In this document: in pieces, positions 1 to 7,473 of the stretch | How positions within the stretch are numbered: the first letter of the stretch is position 1 | How the letters are laid out: each line of letters starts with the position of its first letter | DNA from: an uncultured Prevotellaceae bacterium | GTDB taxonomy: Bacteria > Bacteroidota > Bacteroidia > Bacteroidales > Bacteroidaceae | Length of the DNA stretch: 46,446 bases | NCBI GenBank assembly: GCA_900315455.1 | Contig: OMZE01000007.1 | Span: 1-46,446 of the forward strand | Reading direction: 5' to 3' | Notes under the pieces: generated by a model | Seen by the model: the letters and a program-made list of their open reading frames with translations, nothing else | Databases searched by the model: none | What the model was told of the DNA's origin: nothing | Made by a program: the position numbers and the translations under genes

Positions 1-1
1 C

Positions 2-2182
2 AAGCCTTACACCACAGGCAAATACAACTATGCACACAACGTCACCGTGAAGGACTGCTCCTTCACCAGCACGTCAAGTTCTCTCAATGTGGTGGGTGTC
101 AAGGCTCCTTCAGGTGCTGGTTTATACAATGTGGTCCTCAGCAATGACACTGGTACGAACCTCCACAGCCTCGCACAATTGACAGGTACGACTGGCGGTA
201 CGATTGAGAACAATACCGTGACGCAGAGCGAGAGTTTCCTCAACGTCAATGGTGGTGCAGGTGAATTCACCGTCTCTGGCAACACATTCACCTCTGCTGA
301 AGGCGCTGATGGCTATGGTGTCCGTGAGAACGCGGGTTCATCAGCAACGATTAACCTGACAGGCAACACATTCACCGCAACCAATCCGATCGTACTTGGA
401 AAGGGCGCTTCCGCAACAAACGGCACGATTAATGTCGCTGATGGTATTTATACTGGTACCATTAAGAAAGATATTGCCGAGTCTGCTACCGGTAAGATTG
501 TCGTTTCTGGTGGATATTTCTCGGAAGTGGTGCCGGAAGAGTATATAGTAGAAGGTAAAATTTGTGTAACTGCTACAGACAAGCCTGGTTACTACACGAT
601 TAAGACAGGCCAATTCGTCGCCCAGATTGGCACGACCAAGTACGAGTCTCTTGCTGACGCCATTGCCGCCGTTGGTGATGGTGAGACCATCACGATGCTT
701 TGCGATGTAGACAATGCTGCCGGTCTGTCAGTACCTGAGGGCAAGAACTTCACGGTTGATTTCGCCGGTTACACCTATACGCTGAACAAGCCGGGTGCAG
801 GTTCGACAGGCACGGAGACCATTGGCTTCCAGTTGCTGAAGAACTCCACCATCATCTTCAAGAACGGTACAATCAACATCTCTGAGGACAACCTCACCGA
901 AGCAGTTGCTCCTGCCAAGAACATCAAGCGCATCATCCAGAACTACGCTAACCTGACGTTGGAAGATATGACGATTGACGGTACCAACCAGTATGGAAAC
1001 AAAACCTTAGTCGTGAGTTTCAACAACGGCACAAGCAACATCATTGGCAACACCTCGATTACTGCCGGTGAGACAGGTGTAAGTCCGATAATGGATGTGT
1101 ACTTGAATAGTTCTTACACGGGCACCAACGTGACCATCAACACAACAGGCGTAATTGGTGGCGACATTGAGACCTGCTGCAACGTCTCTCAGGAGAAAGC
1201 AGATGCCTGCTCACTCACCATCACAAACGCCGATGTGCTTGGCACCATCGTGAATAATGGCACTTATGATATTCCCGTATCCGTCTCAGGCGGTATCTAC
1301 GACGAGGAGGTACTCGAGGAATTCTGTGCCGAGGGTTATGTATGCGTACCCACCGATGATGGACGCTTCACTGTGAAGACGAAGGAAGATGCAGGTATCT
1401 TCGACCTGGTTGACTGGGAGAACTACCCATATACCGAGGAGAAACAAGCCACGCAATTGACCTACTCTCGCAGGTTCAATCCATCAAGTAATGGCACAAG
1501 TAGAGTAGGGAAATACCAACCCTGGATTGTACCTTTCGATTATGAGATTTCTGAAGAGGACGCAGAGAACTTCCAGTTCTATAAGATTAATCTGATTGCT
1601 TCTTCCAAGCAAGAGGGTGAAGTTTCTAACGACCAGCAGATTTATATCAATGTTCTGAAGGTAGATGCCGGCTATGTGCTGAAAGCCAACCGTCCTTATA
1701 TTGTGGTGCCACTCCATGAGTTCAGCGAAGAACCTTATGTATTCAAGACTCAGAATGTGACACTGAAAGTTCCAGACACAGAGACAAGTCAACTTCACAC
1801 GGAAACCGCAAGACTGGCATTCGACTTCTATGCCAACTACAAGATTACCAAGTTTGGCAATATCCGCAATGAGACTAACAAGAACTTCTGTCTGTCTACA
1901 TCCGGTACACTGATGTGGCTGAAACCCTCTACCTCTATTAACGGTTATCGTTGGTACGCCCACGTGACTGACAAGTATGGGGACAGTGGTGATGACTATT
2001 CTAACTGGACCTTCGTCATTGGCGAAGATGATCCTACAGGTATCTACACATTCACCGGCGTTGACCCGAATGAGATTGAAGGTATCTACACTCCAAGTGG
2101 CATGAAAGTCGAGACTCCTGTCAAGGGTATAAACATCATCAAATTTACCAATGGCACAACCAAAAAAGTATATATTAAGTAA
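2..2182 (+). CDS. Large surface/adhesin-like protein with T9SS-like C-terminal tail (5' end outside window)
   Basis: The reading frame is open to the left edge, so the true start lies outside; 726 residues are visible. The sequence is rich in Thr, Asn, Gly and Val, with short beta-strand repeats (variants of SGNTFT and NNTVT) like those of right-handed beta-helix surface proteins. Two related blocks, VSGGYFSEVVPEEY and VSGGIYDEEVLEEF, each end a repeat unit. A segment near the middle (IGTTKYESLADAIAAVGDGE) resembles repeats common in gut-bacterial surface proteins. The last 45 residues read IEGIYTPSGMKV, then KGINIIKF and KKVYIK, which matches the style of T9SS type A sorting domains. I infer export by T9SS and surface anchoring or release. 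The ligand cannot be deduced. A 55-codon gene follows after 11 bp, and both share the terminator at 2381-2406. Confidence 0.8.
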   Translation, partial: KPYTTGKYNYAHNVTVKDCSFTSTSSSLNVVGVKAPSGAGLYNVVLSNDTGTNLHSLAQLTGTTGGTIENNTVTQSESFLNVNGGAGEFTVSGNTFTSAEGADGYGVRENAGSSATINLTGNTFTATNPIVLGKGASATNGTINVADGIYTGTIKKDIAESATGKIVVSGGYFSEVVPEEYIVEGKICVTATDKPGYYTIKTGQFVAQIGTTKYESLADAIAAVGDGETITMLCDVDNAAGLSVPEGKNFTVDFAGYTYTLNKPGAGSTGTETIGFQLLKNSTIIFKNGTINISEDNLTEAVAPAKNIKRIIQNYANLTLEDMTIDGTNQYGNKTLVVSFNNGTSNIIGNTSITAGETGVSPIMDVYLNSSYTGTNVTINTTGVIGGDIETCCNVSQEKADACSLTITNADVLGTIVNNGTYDIPVSVSGGIYDEEVLEEFCAEGYVCVPTDDGRFTVKTKEDAGIFDLVDWENYPYTEEKQATQLTYSRRFNPSSNGTSRVGKYQPWIVPFDYEISEEDAENFQFYKINLIASSKQEGEVSNDQQIYINVLKVDAGYVLKANRPYIVVPLHEFSEEPYVFKTQNVTLKVPDTETSQLHTETARLAFDFYANYKITKFGNIRNETNKNFCLSTSGTLMWLKPSTSINGYRWYAHVTDKYGDSGDDYSNWTFVIGEDDPTGIYTFTGVDPNEIEGIYTPSGMKVETPVKGINIIKFTNGTTKKVYIK

Positions 2183-2193
2183 AATTTGAGAAA

Positions 2194-2361
2194 ATGAAAA
2201 AGAACTATTTGGTCCCTCGCACCACCATCGTGAGTTTTGAGACATCCTCCGTTATGGAATGGATCGGCTTTGGCTCTGATGACGAACCGGCAGCCAACCA
2301 GGCTATCCTCGATGTGGAAGATGAGGGCTATGAACCGGGTAAATCTCTTTGGGATGATTAA
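2194..2361 (+). CDS. Small 55-residue protein of unknown function
   Basis: The ATG lies 11 bp after the stop of the surface protein, and the frame ends TAA just before a strong terminator, so the two are probably co-transcribed. The protein starts MKKNYLVPRTTIVSFET and ends in an acidic tail (DVEDEGYEPGKSLWDD). It has no membrane segment or signal peptide. Bacteroidales genomes contain many unstudied small proteins built this way: an MKK-Y-x-P start, a short hydrophobic centre and an acidic aromatic C-terminus. I place it there from recollection only. Support for coding is the start context, spacing, full use of the space up to the terminator, and the composition. Function is unknown. Confidence 0.6.
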   Translation: MKKNYLVPRTTIVSFETSSVMEWIGFGSDDEPAANQAILDVEDEGYEPGKSLWDD

Positions 2362-2380
2362 TACATCCATTCTTGATGCT

Positions 2381-2412
2381 TCAGGGGCGAGTTTTCTCGC
2401 CCCTGAATGCTT
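2381..2412 (+). terminator. Rho-independent terminator after the surface-protein operon
   Basis: A perfect 11-bp stem pairs TCAGGGGCGAG (2381-2391) with CTCGCCCCTGA (2396-2406) around a TTTT loop. A T-rich stretch follows (ATGCTTTTT). It ends the transcript of the surface protein and the 55-residue gene. Confidence 0.85.
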
Positions 2413-2480
2413 TTTGGCACTTGTGTATCTTGTCGTTAAGGCTTGTTTCATGAATTTTTCATCATTTTTCAGTAATATTG

Positions 2481-2510
2481 TTTGATTCTCGATATTTATG
2501 CTTATTTTTG
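2481..2510 (+). promoter_or_regulatory. Bacteroidetes-type promoter for the lipoprotein at 2536
   Basis: TTTG (2481-2484), an 18-bp spacer and TATTTTTG (2503-2510) match the Bacteroidetes -33/-7 pattern TTTG...TAnnTTTG. The expected transcription start is about 2517, roughly 20 nt before the ATG. Confidence 0.6.
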
Positions 2511-2535
2511 CCCATACAAACCAACCTTATTTTTT

Positions 2536-2838
2536 ATGATGAGAAAACATATCTTGTGCCTATGCTTCATTACCCTGCTCATGGGGATGGCTGTGTCGTG
2601 CCAGAAAAAAGTGTCGCTCGACAAAATGAGGGAAATCGTCAGCCAGTCGGTCATCACCGAAGAAAAAGACAGTGGGCGGACGCTGGTCATCGACACCATC
2701 CTTATCGAACCCAATGGCGAGAAAGACTTTAAGGGTATGATCAAGGGCGTGCTCAACGACACCATAGCAGTGGAATACGACCTCAAACTCACCGACAATG
2801 GTGAAGATTACGACGTTGAATGGGAGAGGATGGAGTGA
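2536..2838 (+). CDS. Small lipoprotein, unknown function
   Basis: About 100 residues. I start it at the ATG-ATG pair at 2536/2539, because the upstream in-frame extension would include the promoter. The N-terminus is basic (MMRKH), then a hydrophobic stretch, then AVSC followed by QKK, a typical lipobox. The mature part is short, charged and mostly predicted as mixed helix and strand (VITEEKDSGRTLVIDTILIE), with no motif I recognise. It is followed 58 bp later by a second lipoprotein. Likely envelope-anchored; function unknown. Confidence 0.75.
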   Translation: MMRKHILCLCFITLLMGMAVSCQKKVSLDKMREIVSQSVITEEKDSGRTLVIDTILIEPNGEKDFKGMIKGVLNDTIAVEYDLKLTDNGEDYDVEWERME

Positions 2839-2896
2839 CCCGTATTAGGGCTGTCAGGTCTTTTCTTTTAAATTATCACTTATCATTTTATCTGTT

Positions 2897-3649
2897 ATGA
2901 AAACAATACGAATCATCCCTATGATGGCCCTCTTGGCCATATTCGCCTGCAGTGCCAATTCCTCGCAGAAACCGACAGGTGAGACCACTACTGAAGGAAC
3001 TGCCTCCTCAGCCGAAGTGGCAGATCATGTCAACACCCCCACCGATGTGAGGTGCTTTGGATTATTGGGCGACGTGAAGGAAGTGCGCCTCTCCATCCGC
3101 GAATACACCGGGGATAGCGAGGATGACTTCTGGGAAAGTAAGGACTCCCTGCAACTGGCTTTCGATGAGAGCGGAAGGATAGTGCGCGACAATTATGAAA
3201 ACATCTATCAATATGATGACAAAGGCAACTTCGTCAAAGGATTGACCGAGAAGAGCAAGATGAAGCGCGACGAGAAAGGACGTGTCGTCGAGTATATGAA
3301 TTGGATGGATGAAGAAGACGACCAGGGTTTCACCATAACAATTGAATACGACGCGCAAAACCGTTTTAGCAAAGTGAATATAGGTGGTTGGGAGTCAACA
3401 ATCGATCAAATCTTCACCTATACCGACGACCATGTTTACCCCGACCGCGAAAACTGTGAGTCGGAAGACGAGGGCGACCATTATTCCACGGTAATCACCT
3501 ATACTTATAAAAAGTTCGATGACAAAGGCAACTGGACGGAACGTGAAGCCCATTCTGTAGCCAAACATACCATAGATGATGAGCCCGAAGGCGAACCAAC
3601 CGTGCTCAGGAGGATTGAACAACGGAAGATAGTGTATTATCAGCGATGA
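2897..3649 (+). CDS. Lipoprotein with RHS/YD-like repeats
   Basis: 250 residues. The N-terminus (MKTIRIIPMMALLAIFACSAN) is a lipoprotein signal with Cys18 as the likely lipidated residue. After a Thr/Glu-rich spacer, the mature protein starts FGLLGDVKEVRLS and continues with short units of the type YDDKGNFVKG, RDEKGRVVEYMNW, YDAQNRFSKV and FDDKGNWTER. These resemble YD/RHS-type beta-strand repeats (Y/F-D-x-x-G-N/R). Family members are widespread Bacteroidales lipoproteins without a known role. It sits between another lipoprotein and a strong terminator. I infer an outer-membrane location; the function is not known. Confidence 0.75.
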   Translation: MKTIRIIPMMALLAIFACSANSSQKPTGETTTEGTASSAEVADHVNTPTDVRCFGLLGDVKEVRLSIREYTGDSEDDFWESKDSLQLAFDESGRIVRDNYENIYQYDDKGNFVKGLTEKSKMKRDEKGRVVEYMNWMDEEDDQGFTITIEYDAQNRFSKVNIGGWESTIDQIFTYTDDHVYPDRENCESEDEGDHYSTVITYTYKKFDDKGNWTEREAHSVAKHTIDDEPEGEPTVLRRIEQRKIVYYQR

Positions 3650-3663
3650 TACCCGCATCTCCA

Positions 3664-3717
3664 CTATAGTCACTATTGTTCCTATAGCCACTATAGCCAC
3701 TATAGTTACTATAATAT
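3664..3717. repeat. 9-bp tandem repeat array, consensus CTATAGNNA (six units)
   Basis: Six consecutive 9-bp units start at 3664: CTATAGTCA, CTATTGTTC, CTATAGCCA, CTATAGCCA, CTATAGTTA and CTATAATAT. The core CTATAG is self-complementary. The array lies in the 3' untranslated region between the stop codon at 3649 and the terminator at 3734. A related array lies at 36787-36831. Confidence 0.8.
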
Positions 3718-3733
3718 CAAGCCTATCACTATC

Positions 3734-3759
3734 AAGGCGGGGAATTCCCCGCCTTTTTT
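3734..3759 (+). terminator. Strong rho-independent terminator
   Basis: The 9-bp stem AAGGCGGGG/CCCCGCCTT with an AATT centre spans 3734-3755. The right arm runs directly into a T tract (3754-3759). It ends the lipoprotein transcript. The A-rich left flank is too short for it to be clearly bidirectional. Confidence 0.85.
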
Positions 3760-3818
3760 CGTAATCACTCCTTGATGGTTAATAAGTATTAATTATTTTA
3801 TTTTTTCCTTAAAGTGCA

Positions 3819-3847
3819 TTGCGGTAAGTGAATTTTTTGTAATTTTG
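3819..3847 (+). promoter_or_regulatory. Candidate promoter upstream of the AAA+ ATPase gene
   Basis: TTG (3819-3821), an 18-bp spacer and TAATTTTG (3840-3847) fit the Bacteroidetes consensus. The predicted transcription start is near 3854. That gives a leader of nearly 250 nt before the ATPase start, or a separate short RNA that ends at the hairpin at 4001-4020. Confidence 0.5.
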
Positions 3848-4000
3848 CAAAGATTTCCCTCCATTTTAGGGGCGACTTATTTGAATGAATTGATTGACTG
3901 GTCTGCAGACTGAAACTTCTCTTGGTTAATGGCAAAGTGGCGGAGAACCACTTGAAGAATCTAAATCGTTGAATACCTAATTTTTGTTGGCTTATATTGC

Positions 4001-4023
4001 GGCGGGTGAAGCCACCCGCCTTT
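4001..4023 (+). terminator. GC-rich hairpin, terminator or attenuator-like
   Basis: An 8-bp stem, GGCGGGTG/CACCCGCC, with an AAGC loop is followed by only TTT. It lies about 80 bp before the ATPase start, inside the presumed leader. It could end a short RNA starting near 3854 or work as a weak attenuator. Confidence 0.45.
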
Positions 4024-4101
4024 CAATCTCTGCCTTGTTCGCGTGGCAGACATGCCATCGGCACCCTCTTACCGATTGCCCATATGCGGCAAAGATATGT
4101 G

Positions 4102-5445
4102 ATGAAAAATGAGATGCTCAATTATTCCTATATGAAGAAAGAACAGAAGTCAACAACCAAAGTACCGAGCGCGAAGTCGCTCAAACTCGATGAGGAGATC
4201 AAACGGCTGCTCTTCCTCAACCCCCTCATGGATTTCAAAATCATCAAGCGCACTATTGATTCCTTGCCTTCGCTGATGATCAAGGAGAAGGAGCAATGGG
4301 TGAAGGTGCTGAAGAACCGGCGCAACGAGTTCGTCATTGAGACGGCCGACACCTCCAACACTGCCACACGTGACAGTGTGATAGAGCATATCTCGAGTTG
4401 GGAGAATGAATATGGGCGCATCCCCCTTCAGGGAATCGTTGACCTGTTGGACGATACCGAATACCAAATCTTCGACATCGCTCCCGAACATGTCACGCCA
4501 CTGTCCATCTCCGAATTGCTCGACACCTATCTCATCGGACAACCGGAATACTCCAGGAAACTGTCGCTGTGCTTCTACATCCACCTGATGAGGAAGAACT
4601 CCAGCCTCAACATGCCCAAGCCCAACCTCCTGGCTTTTGGACCGTCGGGAGTGGGGAAGACTTTCGGCCCACAGAAACTCGCCCAACTGTTTGGTCTCAA
4701 ACTGGGAGTGGTGAATTGCAACAACCTCGTGCAGGAGGGTATCCACGGCGCGCATCTCACCGATGTGTTTTCCGAAATCTACGATGAGTGCAACCAGGAA
4801 CTGGAACCTGTGGAATCGGCGGTAATCCTCCTCGACGAATTCGACAAACTCTTCCTTAAGGGAGAGTTCAACGAAAGGGTGCTCAATGAGTTGCTCAACA
4901 TCATCGATGACAACAACTCGGTGTCGTTCAGCACCGGTATGCTCACCTCAGAGAGGGTGTCGACGAAGAACATGCTCTTCATCTTCTCTGGTGTGTTCAA
5001 CGGGATAGAAGAGGTGGTGAGGAAGCGATTGGGCGCCAATACCATCGGATTCGCGCAGTCGGGCGTCGTGGGGATGGAAGGTGACTTCCACAAATACGTG
5101 GAGGAATCGGATTTCTCGGCCTTCTTCCACCGCGACGAACTTGCCGGACGTATCCAGCAGTATGCTTACGTCAACAGCCTCTCGGAAGAGGTGATGGTCG
5201 ATATCCTCATGAAGGCCAAGGATTCGCCCTTCTCCTATTTCGCCAATTATTTCAGCCTTCGCGATATCCAACTCACCATCACCGACGATGGCGCCAAGGC
5301 CATCGCGTCGTATGCCAACAGGAAGCATCTTGGCGTGAGAGGATTGAAATCTACCATGTTCAAATTGCTCGACGAAGACATGTTCCGGTTAGACAAAAGC
5401 GAGATAGTCATCGACAGGCAATATGTGGAGAGGAAAATAGCCTGA
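4102..5445 (+). CDS. ClpX-like AAA+ ATPase lacking the zinc-binding domain
   Basis: 447 residues from the ATG at 4102; the ATG at 4132 (MKKEQ) is an equally possible start. The AAA+ core has Walker A GPSGVGKT (about residues 180-187), Walker B VILLDEFDK (about 241-249) and a C-terminal helical domain. The LIGQPEYSRKLSLCFYIH stretch before the core and the GAHLTDVF segment match the layout of ClpX/HslU unfoldases. The N-terminal 130 residues are helical and show neither the four-cysteine ClpX zinc domain nor an obvious IGF ClpP-binding loop. No protease gene is adjacent. I infer a cytosolic unfoldase or remodelling ATPase whose partner is unknown; it is not the housekeeping ClpX. The true start cannot be fixed because no clear ribosome-binding site is visible. 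Confidence 0.75.
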   Translation: MKNEMLNYSYMKKEQKSTTKVPSAKSLKLDEEIKRLLFLNPLMDFKIIKRTIDSLPSLMIKEKEQWVKVLKNRRNEFVIETADTSNTATRDSVIEHISSWENEYGRIPLQGIVDLLDDTEYQIFDIAPEHVTPLSISELLDTYLIGQPEYSRKLSLCFYIHLMRKNSSLNMPKPNLLAFGPSGVGKTFGPQKLAQLFGLKLGVVNCNNLVQEGIHGAHLTDVFSEIYDECNQELEPVESAVILLDEFDKLFLKGEFNERVLNELLNIIDDNNSVSFSTGMLTSERVSTKNMLFIFSGVFNGIEEVVRKRLGANTIGFAQSGVVGMEGDFHKYVEESDFSAFFHRDELAGRIQQYAYVNSLSEEVMVDILMKAKDSPFSYFANYFSLRDIQLTITDDGAKAIASYANRKHLGVRGLKSTMFKLLDEDMFRLDKSEIVIDRQYVERKIA

Positions 5446-5463
5446 AACTATTTCCGCGGGAGC

Positions 5464-5524
5464 CACCAAAGAAGAGACCTCAAACGAAAGTTCACTTTCA
5501 AGTTTGAGGTCTCTTCTCTTGGTG
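5464..5524. other. Long imperfect hairpin
   Basis: CACCAAAGAAGAGACCTC and onward (from 5464) pairs with the segment ending at 5524 (…GAGGTCTCTTCTCTTGGTG). The stem has roughly 28 pairs with two small bulges and a tight loop near 5490. No T tract follows on the plus strand. It begins 18 bp after the ATPase stop, so it may stabilise the 3' end or help terminate that transcript. Confidence 0.6.
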
Positions 5525-5674
5525 CTGCCCAGCCCGTGGCAGGGCAGGGATGAATGAGTTCAATCCTGCGGGATTTATCTATAATATTATAAAATAATGT
5601 AGTGCAACTGAAGATATCCTTTTCGGATGCTATACCGCGAATAGGGGAGGGGGAAGGCCGAAAAATGAGGGCCC

Positions 5675-5763
5675 AAAAAAAGCGATGACCTTCTCAGGCG
5701 ACCGCTTCGAATCTTCAATAGGTATTAGTTTTTTTTAAGGTAAAAAGATTGTTTTCAGGATAA
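5675..5763 (-). ncRNA. Candidate small RNA, about 90 nt, unassigned
   Basis: On the minus strand a near-perfect promoter (5769-5799) is followed by a roughly 90-nt stretch without any reading frame. It ends in a hairpin, GCGGTCGCC (5705-5697), loop TGAGAA, GGTCATCGC (5690-5682), then seven U residues (5681-5675). The 5' part is U/A-rich with an A8 run. No gene begins or ends nearby on this strand, so this is a free-standing transcript. It may correspond to one of the conserved Bacteroidales RNA motifs of unknown function; I could not confirm which. The expected 5' end is around 5761-5763. Confidence 0.65.
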
Positions 5764-5768
5764 CGATG

Positions 5769-5799
5769 CAAAGTTAAAGGTTTTTTCCATACCCTCAAA
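5769..5799 (-). promoter_or_regulatory. Promoter of the minus-strand small RNA
   Basis: Read on the minus strand: TTTG (5799-5796), a 19-bp spacer and TAACTTTG (5776-5769). This is an exact match to the Bacteroidetes consensus, with the spacing seen at other promoters in this window. Confidence 0.75.
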
Positions 5800-5819
5800 G
5801 TTTATTAACTAATATTTTT

Positions 5820-6053
5820 AAACTGCATTTGTCCGTGTGCCCGCACAATGTAAAATTTAACTATTTTTAATAATTTTAACCGCGTAATCGATTGATTTTT
5901 CCTCAAGATATGTAAATAATGGTTGTAAACATTTTCTCAACAAGAATCTTTATCGATTCATCTTTGGTCATGGCATGTGGATAGATTACTTTGTCACTTT
6001 GCGGCGAAGGCAGGCTTCATCTTTGTGAAGGAAATAAAAACACTGTTATTTAT
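5820..6053. other. AT-rich intergenic stretch, no feature seen
   Basis: Between the small-RNA promoter and the exbB promoter the DNA is AT-rich. I see no convincing reading frame, hairpin, DnaA-box cluster or repeat. Confidence 0.5.
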
Positions 6054-6084
6054 TTTGCTTTCCACTCGATTTGCACTATCTTTG
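6054..6084 (+). promoter_or_regulatory. Promoter of the exbB-exbD operon
   Basis: TTTG (6054-6057), a 19-bp spacer and TATCTTTG (6077-6084) match the Bacteroidetes consensus exactly. The expected start near 6091 leaves a leader of about 27 nt and rules out the in-frame extension upstream of 6118. Confidence 0.75.
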
Positions 6085-6117
6085 CATCATTATTTGAAAT
6101 CCACTTTATTCAACATA

Positions 6118-6969
6118 ATGATGAAATATGTGAAAGCCCGATGGATATTCATCGTGGCATTGATGGTCGGGCATTTCTCACTGGCCATGGGACAAGAAGA
6201 GAGCAGCATCCCCGATTTTGAGGAGATAGCAGCGCAGTATGAGGACAATGCGTCCGTCGATTCGATGGTAGCCGACGATATAGCCCAGGCCGAGGCATTG
6301 GCAGCATCAGAAGACACGGCTTCTGAGGAAGGCGAAGGGGTGTACAAGTCGCTGAAGACAAAGTTCATCGAGGGCAACGCCGGTTTCATGTCGCTGGTGG
6401 CACTGGCACTGATTCTTGGACTTGCCTTCTGCATCGAGAGAATCATCTACCTCACGTTGTCGGAAATCAATAGTCGGCGACTGCTCGACGATATCGACGA
6501 GAAAGTGGCTGCCGGCGACGTGGAGGGTGCCAAGACACTTTGCCGTGAAACCCGTGGCCCGGTGGCTTCCATCTGTTATCAGGGACTGATGCGTGTAGGT
6601 GAGAGCGTGGAGAATATCGAGCGCTCCATCCAGTCTTTCGGTCAGGTGCAGGTGGCCAATCTTGAGAAAGGTTGCTCGTGGATTACCCTTTTCATTGCCA
6701 TAGCGCCGTCGTTGGGCTTCCTTGGCACGGTCATCGGTATGGTGATGGCTTTCGACCAAATCCAGCAGGCGGGCGACATCAGTCCTACAATTGTTGCAGA
6801 CGGTATGAAGGTGGCACTCATCACCACCATCTTCGGTATCATCGTGGCGCTTATCCTCCAGTTGTTCTATAATTTCATTCTCACTAAGATAGAGATGCTC
6901 ACGGCCCAGATGGAGGACGCCTCAGTAACGCTCATGGACATTATTGTAAAACACAAAGCCTCCCTGTAA
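6118..6969 (+). CDS. exbB: MotA/TolQ/ExbB proton-channel protein
   Basis: 283 residues from the ATG-ATG pair at 6118/6121, just downstream of a strong promoter. The family forms the proton channel that powers TonB- or Tol-dependent work at the outer membrane. An N-terminal signal-like segment (WIFIVALMVGHFSLAMG) and an acidic periplasmic stretch precede the core. Membrane segments follow at about residues 95-115 (MSLVALALILGLAFCIERI), 185-210 (WITLFIAIAPSLGFLGTVIG) and 230-255 (VALITTIFGIIVALILQLF). The GFLGTVIGMVMAF segment with preceding Pro-Ser is the ExbB/TolQ signature. The extended N-terminus is common in Bacteroidetes members. Its TAA stop overlaps the ATG of the next gene, showing translational coupling. 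Confidence 0.9.
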   Translation: MMKYVKARWIFIVALMVGHFSLAMGQEESSIPDFEEIAAQYEDNASVDSMVADDIAQAEALAASEDTASEEGEGVYKSLKTKFIEGNAGFMSLVALALILGLAFCIERIIYLTLSEINSRRLLDDIDEKVAAGDVEGAKTLCRETRGPVASICYQGLMRVGESVENIERSIQSFGQVQVANLEKGCSWITLFIAIAPSLGFLGTVIGMVMAFDQIQQAGDISPTIVADGMKVALITTIFGIIVALILQLFYNFILTKIEMLTAQMEDASVTLMDIIVKHKASL

Positions 6970-7472
6970 TGAAAAGACTCAAGTGGATGCCGGAGCGGGG
7001 GTCACAACGTGTGCTCTTTGCGATTATCGCTGTCACAGCGGTGGTCTTCGCTTTGTTCTACCTCGTGGGCTTCAACCATCCATTTCCCGATGACCCTGAT
7101 TTCAATGAGCCTCGTCTCACCGATGTGTTGCTGTGGCTGATGGCTGGTGTGGTGCTGTTTGCCCTATGCACTGCCACCTGGGCGGTAGCAGTAGCGGTGA
7201 AGAGGAAGAAGAACCAGGCGAGGGTGGTCAACAGGATACCTGTCGCTGTCATCTCGCTGGTCGTCGTGGGCGTAACAGTGGCTATCTTGGTTGTAGCGTT
7301 CCTGTTAGGCTCCTCACAGGTGGTGGAAGTCAATGGAAAACAATTTGCCGATGCCTTGTGGCTGAGGACAGCCGACATGTTCGTCACCGCCTCGGTGACC
7401 ATGGTCGTGCTGGCTGTGTTGCTGGTGGCGTTTGCCACCGTTAGGTCGTATCTCAACAAACGCTCCAGATAG
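6969..7472 (+). CDS. Inner-membrane protein of the ExbB/ExbD operon, unknown function
   Basis: 167 residues. The start codon overlaps the exbB stop (TAATG). Four hydrophobic segments are visible: VLFAIIAVTAVVFALFYLVG, VLLWLMAGVVLFALCTATWA, VAVISLVVVGVTVAILVVAF and VTMVVLAVLLVAFATV. Lys/Arg-rich loops lie between segments two and three. I know no named family for it. Its fixed place between ExbB and ExbD suggests it is a part or regulator of that complex. That is inference from position only. Confidence 0.75.
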   Translation: MKRLKWMPERGSQRVLFAIIAVTAVVFALFYLVGFNHPFPDDPDFNEPRLTDVLLWLMAGVVLFALCTATWAVAVAVKRKKNQARVVNRIPVAVISLVVVGVTVAILVVAFLLGSSQVVEVNGKQFADALWLRTADMFVTASVTMVVLAVLLVAFATVRSYLNKRSR

Positions 7473-7473
7473 C

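Noticed and set aside
3664-3717. CRISPR array from the 9-bp repeats
   Set aside because: The units are contiguous with no spacers and are far too short for CRISPR repeats.
5820-6053. Origin of replication
   Set aside because: The region is AT-rich but has no DnaA-box cluster and no dnaA gene; dnaB elsewhere in the window is not evidence for an origin.
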